Assembly (NCBI RefSeq): GCF_004339725.1
Contig: NZ_SMGK01000009.1
Location: forward strand, 1 to 59,265
DNA: 59,265 nt
DNA from: Acidipila rosea
Lineage (GTDB): Bacteria > Acidobacteriota > Terriglobia > Terriglobales > Acidobacteriaceae
Direction of reading: 5' to 3'
The position numbers and the translations under genes were made by a program. Shown here one piece after another: positions 45,601 to 53,195 of this stretch. Position 1 is the stretch's first letter. Each line of letters begins with the position of its first letter. A model generated the notes under the pieces. It was not told the origin of the DNA. It worked only from the letters and a program-made list of their open reading frames with translations, and made no database searches.

Positions 45601-45849
45601 CAACCACTTTGGGGGCGCAAGCCTAGGACCGAAACTGGCAACGACAATCTCCGCGCCCACATGGGCCTGCACACCGGCACGCTTCGCCGCCGTATGAAAA
45701 CGTGCCGACCCGTAGACCCCATTGCGATCCGTCAAGGCCAGCGATGGCATCTCCAACTCAGTCGCTCGTTCAATCAGAGTTTCGGGTTGGGAAGCTCCTT
45801 CGAGAAAGCTGAAGGCGCTCGCGCTGTGGAGTTCCACATACTCAGTCAT
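42634..45849 (-). CDS. dnaE2: Error-prone DNA polymerase III alpha subunit
   Basis: The 1071-aa DnaE2/ImuC catalyses mutagenic lesion bypass with ImuB and the beta clamp. It begins with a PHP domain ('YVELHSASAFSFLEGAS', 'ALTDRNGVYG'), continues to the polymerase core with the catalytic 'PDIDLDLPSGDKREQAI' and 'GRGSAANSAVCYALEI', and ends with the helix-hairpin-helix and OB-fold parts ('VRTAGLAIVKQRPGTANGM'). The ATG at 45849 overlaps the imuB stop by 8 bases. It is last of the three core genes in the order imuA-imuB-dnaE2. Confidence 0.96.
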   Translation of the reverse strand: MTEYVELHSASAFSFLEGASQPETLIERATELEMPSLALTDRNGVYGSARFHTAAKRAGVQAHVGAEIVVASFGPRLAPPKWLPHQFGIEPARVSLLCESQTGYQNLCQLTTRFKLREKGKAEGSALLRDLQEFSEGLVCLTGGDEGPLAAALVKGGAEAGRETLEKLVSVYGPRNVYVELQRHQEREEEWRNQVAIDLAQSLKLPVIATNGVRYATAYEREVLDLFTAIRHHTTLDHAGRLLAVNGQRHLRSAQEMVNLFRDVPGATNNTVELSSRLEFQLDNLGYQFPAYPVPPGDTMDSFLRKRVEEGVLRRYGPKRNADLMARARKQVEHELSLIAKLGFAGYFLIVWDIVQFCKRNGILIQGRGSAANSAVCYALEITVVDPVGMELLFERFLNESRNEWPDIDLDLPSGDKREQAIQYIYERYGELGAAMCANVITYRGKSSANEVGKTLGFDREALRRLSGLVSHFEWRGPTDTMAHSFDKAGFDISNPRIAKYLELCTRIQDLPRHLGQHSGGMVICQGQLNRVVPLERASMPGRTVIQWDKEDCADMHMIKVDVLGLGMMAVLKDCTELIPEHYGDEIDLAQLPQDDRVYCTLQRADTIGMFQVESRAQMASLPKNCPEKFYDLVVQVAIIRPGPIVGKMMHPYIRRRQGIEPVTYLHPALEKPLKRTKGVPLFQEQLLMMVMAIANFSASDADELRRAVGMRRSWQRMKNLESKMRSGMTANGIAPEIQEQVIEQIGAFALYGFPESHAASFAMIAYQSAYIKERYLAAFTAALLNNQPMGFYSAAVIVEDARRHGLRVKAIDVQVSDWQCSIEHEADFSKSLRLGLGYAKGLRKHVAEALVKARTEGGIFRSIEDLTLRVASLSRGELALLARIGALNQLEGVAHRRDALWQVERAGKLEGPLLRQQSNWLKEEDASLPLDSMSDEERLVADYAGMGLTVGHHPMHYRRKELRCRGFLTASDLQRRKTGDYVRTAGLAIVKQRPGTANGMVFMSIADETGIFNVMVTKEFFERNRETVVLCKFISLEGPLQNDGGVVHVRSTRMSPLPQRGLEVESHDFH

Positions 45850-47353
45850 AGAACCCTGCCATTTGCCAGCAGTGTTTCTTGAGGTCGCGGATGATGCAGC
45901 AACGCAGCTTGGTGTCGCTAGCGTCTGCGAGAACGAGATCCCACTGTGCCTGCCCCCAATGCTCCTGATTCCACCAGTCTGTCCCAATGACCCACGGTCC
46001 ATAGGCCGATTCCACGCGATAGGTCTCATTGCGGAATCGAAGAGAACAAGGCGCTCCAGCTATAAGTTGAACCGTGATGGGTTCGGATGGTCGCAACTCG
46101 CGTAACGCGAAGCGCACTACATCGGCTTCTGTCGGCGCAGGTGCGGTTGTGGGAACGCGGAACTTCTCCATACGGAAGCCGCGAGGTTGATGCGTGTCCC
46201 GCAGTACCGCTTGTCCCACAGCGTCTTCGCCCACGATCTTGGCGATGCGGGCCAAAGTTACTTCCAGCCGCCCCGGTTCCGGCAACTGCGGAGAGAACAG
46301 ACCAAGTTGCACTTTGCTGATATGTCCAGGCTCGGCCTCAAGCGCCACATGGAGGATGGCGGCTTGTGGCGGATGCAGCTCAAGTTCCATCTGCAACAAC
46401 TTGAGCCAGAGAGCGCGTTCATTGGTAGGCGTGGGCGGAGACACCGTGCGCATATGCGTCGCTCCACCTTCAAGCGAGAGAGAAACAGAGACCGATGCCA
46501 CGGCAAGGATGCGATCACTGGCGCGGCGGATAATCTGCTCCAGCATGAGATTCAACAGAAAGAGCAGGCCATCGAGCAGTTCAATGGGACTGTCCAGCTC
46601 CATCTCTTCGCGCAGCGTAAAAGGTGTCTCCCCCGGCTGAAACAGATGTGGAAGCTCGCCAGCAGCCAACTGACGCAGGCGTTTTCCATCCTGACCCAAC
46701 CGTGCAATCAGACTCTTTTCAGGGAGCGTTGCGAGTTTGCCCAGCGTGCTGATGCCCCACGACGAAAGCGTAGACATCTGCGCGTCATTCAGTTCGAGTA
46801 TGGCAAGCGGTAACGGCGCGAGTGCGTCCCGTTCTTTTCCTTGCGGAAGGACAGTGATCGCAGCTTTCGTGGACATGCCACGCGCCATGCACCACGCCGC
46901 ATGGAAGTTCCCACTGACAGCAATCGTGGCCGCCATGCCTAGTGAACGGATTCGTTTCAGGAGTTCTTGTGCAAGTTGTCGCGGAGGTCCGAACAACGAC
47001 TCCGTTCCACTGATGTCGAGGACGCACAGAAAGGCACTCTCAAAAGTACATGCTTCTATACGCGGTGTGAAGCCCCCGGCCACTTCCTGTACGATCGTGC
47101 GCGCTTGCGCTTCCTCGTGCGGTGTCCGCGCCAGCGGTATCACTGAGGAGATCGTCTCTACTTCCACGCGCGTCATGCCATGCCGCACACCGCGAGTCCG
47201 CGCCTTAGTGTTCATCGCGCACACATACTCGCTTGGAGGAATGCCGTCGAGAATCGCGCACGGTTGTTCTCGCAGGGCGGCCCGTAGGCGCAACGGCGCC
47301 TGCGCAGGAAACTCTCTCACATAGAGCGCGGCGTAGAGTTCAGGCGCGTTCAT
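45842..47353 (-). CDS. imuB: ImuB, Y-family polymerase-like mutasome protein
   Basis: A 503-aa Y-family-like protein that bridges DnaE2 and the beta clamp in the mutasome. The palm-like start ('LYAALYVREFPAQAPLRLR') and 'AFLCVLDISGTESLFG' lack the paired Asp-Glu of active DinB enzymes, as expected for ImuB. A fingers-type 'WGISTLGKLATLPEKSLIAR' and a little-finger region follow. The ATG at 47353 overlaps the imuA stop as ATGA, which is why the longer start was not used. Confidence 0.92.
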   Translation of the reverse strand: MNAPELYAALYVREFPAQAPLRLRAALREQPCAILDGIPPSEYVCAMNTKARTRGVRHGMTRVEVETISSVIPLARTPHEEAQARTIVQEVAGGFTPRIEACTFESAFLCVLDISGTESLFGPPRQLAQELLKRIRSLGMAATIAVSGNFHAAWCMARGMSTKAAITVLPQGKERDALAPLPLAILELNDAQMSTLSSWGISTLGKLATLPEKSLIARLGQDGKRLRQLAAGELPHLFQPGETPFTLREEMELDSPIELLDGLLFLLNLMLEQIIRRASDRILAVASVSVSLSLEGGATHMRTVSPPTPTNERALWLKLLQMELELHPPQAAILHVALEAEPGHISKVQLGLFSPQLPEPGRLEVTLARIAKIVGEDAVGQAVLRDTHQPRGFRMEKFRVPTTAPAPTEADVVRFALRELRPSEPITVQLIAGAPCSLRFRNETYRVESAYGPWVIGTDWWNQEHWGQAQWDLVLADASDTKLRCCIIRDLKKHCWQMAGFYD

Positions 47354-48357
47354 CGGCGTCCCGCCCATGCTGCGTGTGTCTCCCACTCTGCCGCCGTCAC
47401 CTTCGTTACCGGCTTCTTCATGGGAATGACATTGCTTTCCTGCATGAAGCGCTGCCGATGAATCTGTAGCCGATGTGCGCCTGCGGTCAGTACCGTTTTC
47501 CGTTGCGATGATTCACTGCATCCGTCGAGGTGAAGCACCAGTCCTGCGCTGCTGTTGGCGCAGGCGTGCTGTGAGAGTAACAGCACACTCGAACGTGAGT
47601 GTTCCGCCGCAGCACGGTAGCGGAACCAATGCGCCAGAGGAATGCGGCTGGTGTACTTCGCGGACAGGCTTGCCATATCGAGCACCACGGCACTGAAGCC
47701 GCCACCTTGCAGCAGCAGGTCGGTCACTTTCAACGCCTGTTCAATACGCGCCCAAGGCGAAAGCTGCGCAGCAGATCGAGCGTCTTGTGCCGGTCGTACC
47801 GTATTGCCGAACGGTCGAAGCACGCTACCAACGGAATCGTTACTCAGTTTCTCCGTTCCGAAGAAGCCTTCGAGGGCACGAGCTACGCTCTTCGATTCCT
47901 GGCGGGGATGCGTACCGCAACCTCCACCATGCAGACCCTTGATCGGCTCAGGACGCACCAGACAACTTTGCGGCAATTTGAATCGGGCAGGCGTCGTGTG
48001 GACACTTTCGCGGAAGATGCCGCAGCGCACCCAAAGCAAATATGGCAACGCAATGCCCGCAGCCGCTGCGCACTCCGGTTTGAGCATGTCGCCCACATCG
48101 ACCCAGGCACATACCTTTCCCGCTGCCGTGAGTTGCGCGATAGAAGAGAGAGCCAGAGACGTTCGCCCGGAACTTTCCGGCCCGACGATCTCTGTTAGAG
48201 CACCGACCGGCAGGCCGCCCTCCAGCAACCCATCCACCGCATCAATCCCGGTGGGAGTCGTCGGACGGACGACACGCGCACGCGGCGTCAGAGCCGATGG
48301 CAACTTGTGCGCTAGGGCGCTTTCTATCTGAACCCGAAGACTGGAGGCCGAAGTCAT
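47350..48357 (-). CDS. imuA: ImuA, RecA-like mutasome protein
   Basis: A 335-aa RecA/SulA-like protein that starts the imuA-imuB-dnaE2 operon. 'TPTGIDAVDGLLEGGLPVGA' and 'TEIVGPESSGRTSLALSS' give the P-loop region; 'GKVCAWVDVGDMLKPECAAA' and 'SSVLLLSQHACANSSAG' follow. It modulates mutasome activity after DNA damage. The start at 48357 is the first ATG in the homologous region; it lacks a clear ribosome site, and an in-frame TTG lies at 48402. Confidence 0.9.
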   Translation of the reverse strand: MTSASSLRVQIESALAHKLPSALTPRARVVRPTTPTGIDAVDGLLEGGLPVGALTEIVGPESSGRTSLALSSIAQLTAAGKVCAWVDVGDMLKPECAAAAGIALPYLLWVRCGIFRESVHTTPARFKLPQSCLVRPEPIKGLHGGGCGTHPRQESKSVARALEGFFGTEKLSNDSVGSVLRPFGNTVRPAQDARSAAQLSPWARIEQALKVTDLLLQGGGFSAVVLDMASLSAKYTSRIPLAHWFRYRAAAEHSRSSVLLLSQHACANSSAGLVLHLDGCSESSQRKTVLTAGAHRLQIHRQRFMQESNVIPMKKPVTKVTAAEWETHAAWAGRR

Positions 48358-48389
48358 AGTATCTTCGCCATATCTTCGCCTATACATAG
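48358..48389 (-). promoter_or_regulatory. Repeats in the imuA promoter region
   Basis: On the minus strand GGCGAAGATA occurs twice in tandem (13-base period) just before the imuA ATG. A palindrome-like CTATGTATAG sits at 48380-48389. imuABC operons are usually damage-inducible through LexA; this may be the operator, but I do not know the LexA box of the host. Confidence 0.35.
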
Positions 48390-48824
48390 AGGGGGCAGTC
48401 AAGCGTCTCCTGCACCGAGGATGGGGCTAGCACGACCTATGTTGAACAAATGGAAGGAGAAGAATTTCTAACGAAAACTGGGATGCCAAGTATTATTCGT
48501 CCGCCTGAGGCGAAGTTCGCACCATGACACCATCCAGACGACCAGCTCCCGATATCACCTTCAGTGTCGATCGAATTCCAATACTCAACGTCAGGTTCAT
48601 GTACATTCGCTCTCGCCCGGTCTCCCGGGCTGTGATTGCTCTTGCTATCTGCGATTTCAAACCTAGGCAAACGGGATGTCTTCCGGGAATGTGCTTCTGT
48701 CGAAGCGATTCGACATTGCCTCGCTTCCGCTAACGGCGTTATCAGTAGCTGAACAGCCGGGGATCTAGCGGTTACGAAGATCCGGCTTCTTAAGCAGGAT
48801 TCGGTTACGTTCCAGCTCGTAAAT
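48390..48824. other. Intergenic region between imuA and the 686-aa gene
   Basis: About 430 bases in which the open frames on either strand show no family resemblance. The right-hand part follows the 3' end of the 686-aa gene on the minus strand. No terminator hairpin with a T-tract is seen. Confidence 0.35.
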
Positions 48825-50885
48825 TCACTGCTTGGCCGCAACCCAGTAGTTAAAAGCGAATCTGAGGTCAGCAGTGGGAGGGGGCACATTCCCAGAGAGA
48901 ATGCTGCAAGGGCATGTGAGGTAATCTCCTCCACAATTCAAACATTTCGCCGAAGCCACCTTAAAGGCCTGTCGAGTCTCCAAACCAATTTCATTCATTT
49001 CTTCGGTTGTTGTTCGTGGCTCAGCCGGACCGGACGACACGGGCTCGCCAATTTTATCGGCAATTGCGGGTAGCAGTGCGATCTTCCGTCGCGGATATAA
49101 ATTCAAACTCTCCGGATGCACATACTCCAAAGCAGTATCTACACCCTCGCCAAATGATGCGATGGCTTCTGCGGTATTCCTGACCCAGTCCGCAACTGAT
49201 TCCGTCGGCGGAAAAGGTTGGTCTCGGTTCAGCCAATCTAAGACCTCAGTGCATCTCCCAAAGATAGAAACGGAGAGCGTGTACTCGGAAAGCGCAAGAG
49301 AAAGATTAATTAACACCGGGGAGGCAGGGTCCACCTCGTTTACTTTTGAAACAAGTTCGCGGTAAGCCTCGGTCGTGTGCTTGAGCGCATCTCGGGTGCG
49401 GTGAATCACTACGGGCATCTGCAAATAGTTGTCGTCGAAAGCCATGAAGCGTGCATTCGGTGCGAAAGTCAATCTATGACCCTCCCGCCCCAAAATCTTC
49501 ATCAGTTCCACAGCTCTCAAATCGAAAAGAGCATATTCTGATTTTTCGCTTTGTGCCCACACATAAGGGAACGCAACAGGTTCCTCCAGAATGTGTTCGA
49601 GCATCCCAGGCTGATGTGTCACCAAGACACGGAACGACCTCGCATCGTCGCACAACCAAGGAACTCGTTTGTCGAAGTTGAGGGACCGCGGGAATACATC
49701 CGTTATCTCCAATTCCTCGCGGATGTCCGTTTTGGACTTCTGGCTGCCGAAGTATTCCGAAACAAGTGCGTTATCTCGAAAGTGATTATGAATCACGCTT
49801 TTCCAACGTCCTATTTCAATGTTTCCATCGACGCGCCAAAGCTTCGTATATTCAGTCTGGCGACCAGCGCGTTTGAGATCCACATCGAGACGGGAGATCA
49901 TTTCTTCCGGCGTGTAGGCGCGTATCGAGCCATCAAGATGTTCGATCCGGTTCGTCGTGGCATCGATCACGCTGTGGACGTAACGGCAATGCAGCTTCGT
50001 TCGGTCGGCACCACTCTCACTGTCACGCAACTCCTCGGCTTCGAGGATGAGCTCCGCGCTAGTTTCCTTTGTCCTTCGTTGCCACCAGAATTCTGTACGG
50101 GAAATTTTATGGTAGAACCGCTGACTTTCGTCCGCTGTGTGCGCCGTTACTCCAGTCTGAAGCGATGACAGGTCTTCATTGAATGTTGGCCCGTACCAGT
50201 AATCCAACTCCATGGTGTGAGCAGCCGTGTCGGCCAAACCCACCATGTCCAGGTCAAGCCTCACTCTCACATTCACGCTGGAGTCTTGCGCCATTTGGTG
50301 TAGTGTTCCCAGGAGCTCTTCGTTGAAGTGATTGAAAGGGCTCTCCGAGCGCCGCATGAATTGATGTGCGAACACACAAAGCTCACCGATCTGAAATATG
50401 CCTGGCCGGATCATCGTGAGAGTAGTGAATGGGACGAGGCCGTCCTTGTCTACTTGCTCAAAAATCTCTGGAAACGCTCTCTGTGCAAGACCTGCTCCTC
50501 GCAGAGCCTGCGCTCCCGAATCCCAGGGTATTTCCGAATCCGTTAGTACGTCTTTTCCTAAGAGTTCTTTAAGCCGCGTGATGGACTCTTGGGGTACGTC
50601 ATGGATTGTGGAGGCGATGAACTTGACCCATCGCTGTTTTATCTGCAAATAGTCCTGGTCTGTTTCAGGCTCGATGACATGTGCGAGGACGCGGGTAAGG
50701 CCAGGTTCTAGGTAAACTGCGGCAGGAACGGTCCATCCGGCCGGTCTATGACGATCATGGCTGATGAGCAGGGGCATCCCAACATCAAAACTATTCTTCA
50801 TAGAGTCGTAGAGGGCACCCGTGTCCATCCTCATGGACTTCCGATTGACCGAATCGCTCATAGTCGCCGCTATTTGAGATTTCAC
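48825..50885 (-). CDS. Unrecognised 686-aa protein with C-terminal Cys cluster
   Basis: I do not recognise this protein. It appears soluble, without signal peptide or membrane spans. Residues near the C-terminus form a compact Cys cluster 'CLNCGGDYLTCPC', a possible zinc site. A long helical central part and a 'ETSAELILEAEELRDSE' type segment can be seen, but no ATPase or nuclease signature. The GTG at 50885 follows GAGGAG by 5 bases. It is a single gene in the second cargo block, preceded by a small hairpin, and its neighbours make a defence or stress role plausible but unproven. Confidence 0.65.
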   Translation of the reverse strand: MKSQIAATMSDSVNRKSMRMDTGALYDSMKNSFDVGMPLLISHDRHRPAGWTVPAAVYLEPGLTRVLAHVIEPETDQDYLQIKQRWVKFIASTIHDVPQESITRLKELLGKDVLTDSEIPWDSGAQALRGAGLAQRAFPEIFEQVDKDGLVPFTTLTMIRPGIFQIGELCVFAHQFMRRSESPFNHFNEELLGTLHQMAQDSSVNVRVRLDLDMVGLADTAAHTMELDYWYGPTFNEDLSSLQTGVTAHTADESQRFYHKISRTEFWWQRRTKETSAELILEAEELRDSESGADRTKLHCRYVHSVIDATTNRIEHLDGSIRAYTPEEMISRLDVDLKRAGRQTEYTKLWRVDGNIEIGRWKSVIHNHFRDNALVSEYFGSQKSKTDIREELEITDVFPRSLNFDKRVPWLCDDARSFRVLVTHQPGMLEHILEEPVAFPYVWAQSEKSEYALFDLRAVELMKILGREGHRLTFAPNARFMAFDDNYLQMPVVIHRTRDALKHTTEAYRELVSKVNEVDPASPVLINLSLALSEYTLSVSIFGRCTEVLDWLNRDQPFPPTESVADWVRNTAEAIASFGEGVDTALEYVHPESLNLYPRRKIALLPAIADKIGEPVSSGPAEPRTTTEEMNEIGLETRQAFKVASAKCLNCGGDYLTCPCSILSGNVPPPTADLRFAFNYWVAAKQ

Positions 50886-50906
50886 TAGGCTCCTCGACCA
50901 GTAAAC

Positions 50907-50925
50907 ACTTCTCCTCGGGAGAAGT
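50907..50925. promoter_or_regulatory. Inverted repeat upstream of the 686-aa gene
   Basis: ACTTCTCC-tcg-GGAGAAGT is a perfect 8-bp inverted repeat ~20 bases before the GTG start on the minus strand. It could be an operator or a leader hairpin. The rest of the ~270-base gap up to 51161 shows nothing else. Confidence 0.4.
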
Positions 50926-51161
50926 TACCGCATCCCAGTTTACTAACTTCAAGAGACACGGTTGTTAATGGGAGTTGTCCCACATGTTGACTGATTTTGC
51001 TTGTCGGAAGTAATTCGGGGCCGCTCGATGCGTGCGTCGGGCGATTTGGCATCAATTGACACGGGAGCAGAGAGCAGGTCAGATCTCTTCGTAGCTGCCG
51101 ACAACTCCGTGTTTATAAAGGCACAAGTTTGAATTTTCGGTCGACAATTGTTGGGCTGGCA

Positions 51162-52184
51162 CTAGAGTGGTTGTGCGTTTGGCCAGTATTTATTGAATTC
51201 TCCCAAGGTTCGGGCCAGCATATCGTCACTCTTCTTGCTCACAACGGTAGCCTTTTTCCCGAGATGATTCAGAGAGGAACCGAAGTGATATAAAGCGGCT
51301 CCGTCAAGAATGACAAAACGGTCATGAAACGCGTTAGAGGAACGGGCTTCGACGTTTCCCCGCTGCTGCGCCAACTTCGCGTATGCCGCGCCGAAGCTTT
51401 TTGAAACATTCTGTGTCGCGAGCTGAACCGAGACCACAGGATCGAGAGCGGCAATAAAATCGAGCATAGATTCATCGACCCACGGGTCAATGATAACGAT
51501 GTTACCCTTCGCCTGCTGGAAGACAAGCTGCACCTGGCGCATGCCGGTGTACACCTCGCCTTTCCCAATGAAGATTTCGATTTCAGCATAATCGGCATAG
51601 CTCTTTCCTTCGACAGCCGAGATGCCCTTTTCTGTCACTTTCACCCAGTTGTCGGGGATCGCAAGATCGGTGCCGGTCGGCGCAATCAGTCGGAGCCGGA
51701 GCAGCTCACTCCACGCCCAAATGAGCTTGTCCTTTTCTTCGGTCGTTAGGTCTGCCCGCAGCCAGCGTTCGAAGTCACCCTGTATACCCTTCCCGATGGT
51801 GTTGTATTTTTCGACGCTGCGATTGCTGCGCTGCTCGGCATAGATAAATTGCAGAAGAAAATACTTCAGAAGCTCATCGCCATAAGCGATTAGACCCTTC
51901 GTCTCAATCGCTTCGAGCAACGGGGCGTGCAAGTTTTGGGTCAGCTCAATGCTGTACTTGCTTCTCGGCCCATCGGGGTTGTCCCTGACGTCGTCAAGGA
52001 AGTCGCCGTTAAAAACGGCATCCGCATGACGGCCATTAGGCCCTACCAGTGTTAGGCGATAGTTACGGGTGTCGAAGTCGTAAAAGGCTTCGGCCAACGC
52101 CACGTTTGCGTCGATAGATTGAAGGCGCAGCTCAACGGCCTCGTGACCAGGGACGTTATCTGTCGGAAGAGGCTTATACGGCAT
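51162..52184 (-). CDS. Phospholipase-D-like protein
   Basis: A 340-aa protein whose C-terminal ~120 residues resemble a PLD-like fold: 'NIVIIDPWVDESMLDFIAAL', then 'NAFHDRFVILDG' (His287, Arg289, Asp294 in an HxR-x4-D variant of HxK-x4-D) and 'YHFGSSLNHLGKKATVVSK'. Only one such motif is present, so a dimer would be needed for catalysis. The N-terminal ~200 residues, including a helical 'LLKYFLLQFIYAEQRSNRS', are not recognised. The ATG at 52184 was preferred over one at 52250 because the extra residues look random. Confidence 0.65.
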   Translation of the reverse strand: MPYKPLPTDNVPGHEAVELRLQSIDANVALAEAFYDFDTRNYRLTLVGPNGRHADAVFNGDFLDDVRDNPDGPRSKYSIELTQNLHAPLLEAIETKGLIAYGDELLKYFLLQFIYAEQRSNRSVEKYNTIGKGIQGDFERWLRADLTTEEKDKLIWAWSELLRLRLIAPTGTDLAIPDNWVKVTEKGISAVEGKSYADYAEIEIFIGKGEVYTGMRQVQLVFQQAKGNIVIIDPWVDESMLDFIAALDPVVSVQLATQNVSKSFGAAYAKLAQQRGNVEARSSNAFHDRFVILDGAALYHFGSSLNHLGKKATVVSKKSDDMLARTLGEFNKYWPNAQPL

Positions 52185-52347
52185 AACGTATCTTACTGCG
52201 AAACGGAATGCCTCGGAAGGGCGAGCGAAAAAGGGCGGCGACGCTTGCATCTCGCTGGCGGATTACAGACTATTGCGCCCGTCTGTTTTTTGGACACTTC
52301 TCAACTGTCCGGCTATATAGTCAGTCAATGCACGAGGAAGCAAACAG

Positions 52348-53091
52348 ATGAGATGCGACAAGTGCGGGCGAAACATGGTGAAGGTTGACCGTCGCGAAGA
52401 GATGACTGATCTTGACGATGATGCCACGGACGGCCAGGTCGCTGATTTTCTCGCGGCTGAAATGTCCAGTGACGCCGGAGCATGGTCCGTTGGCGTCATC
52501 GAATATCATTGCGCGAGCTGCAATGCCTACTATCAAATCCAAGAGGACGAATTGACGAACTACAAATCTCTCATTGTGGGCTGGCACGAAAAAGCCGCAG
52601 TTGAAGGAGATTATTTCTCTAGATTTGTTTTCGAGTACCTGGCCTTCATTGCCCACCTGAAAAACAATGTCTACTTTGGTGAAACAAGGGACAGAAGTGT
52701 TATTCAAAATCTCAAGCAGGATTTCAGACGTCAAAGTCTATACGTTCAATCCGTTCAATCGAACGCCGATCTTTTGAAGGCGTTCGAAGCCCTCATCAGA
52801 GAATTGCAGCGGAGCCCTCTCCGCAACAGTTCGATGGACCTTGATTATCCTGAAATCGACAAATGGTGGAATTGTAGTGGGCGAAAGCCGCTAGATAATG
52901 ATTCTGGACAAGGAGGAATCATTCGCACGCCGCATGATTGGGAAAACACTATCGAGTTTTGGTACGGCGTTAGAAATAATCTCTTCCACGGCGGGAAGAG
53001 CCCAAACATTCAAAGGGATTTGTTTCTAGTCGAACATGCCTACAAGACGCTAGCGGTCTTCATGAAATCAGAAATTAGCGCTCTGGAATAG
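52348..53091 (+). CDS. Zinc-ribbon plus HEPN-like protein
   Basis: A 247-aa protein with an N-terminal zinc ribbon (Cys3, Cys6, Cys55, Cys58) and a helical C-terminal part containing 'WYGVRNNLFHGGKSPNIQRD', where Arg209-x4-His214 matches the RNase motif of HEPN domains. The following 'LFLVEHAYKTLAVFM' helix is also typical of HEPN-like proteins. RNA cleavage is inferred. The start has GAGGAAG 8 bases upstream. It is divergent from the PLD-like gene. Confidence 0.65.
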   Translation: MRCDKCGRNMVKVDRREEMTDLDDDATDGQVADFLAAEMSSDAGAWSVGVIEYHCASCNAYYQIQEDELTNYKSLIVGWHEKAAVEGDYFSRFVFEYLAFIAHLKNNVYFGETRDRSVIQNLKQDFRRQSLYVQSVQSNADLLKAFEALIRELQRSPLRNSSMDLDYPEIDKWWNCSGRKPLDNDSGQGGIIRTPHDWENTIEFWYGVRNNLFHGGKSPNIQRDLFLVEHAYKTLAVFMKSEISALE

Positions 53092-53195
53092 CATATTGGA
53101 TAAACGCGAGTTCCATCGTGGAATCTATTTGTTTTGTCATCTCACATGATTTGGATGGCTGTTGGCTTAATTATCTCTGCTTTCGAAAGGTTCGG

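Noticed and set aside
48437..48934. Minus-strand frame downstream of the 686-aa gene
   Set aside because: Its composition is unlike a protein and it overlaps the 3' end of the larger gene in another frame.
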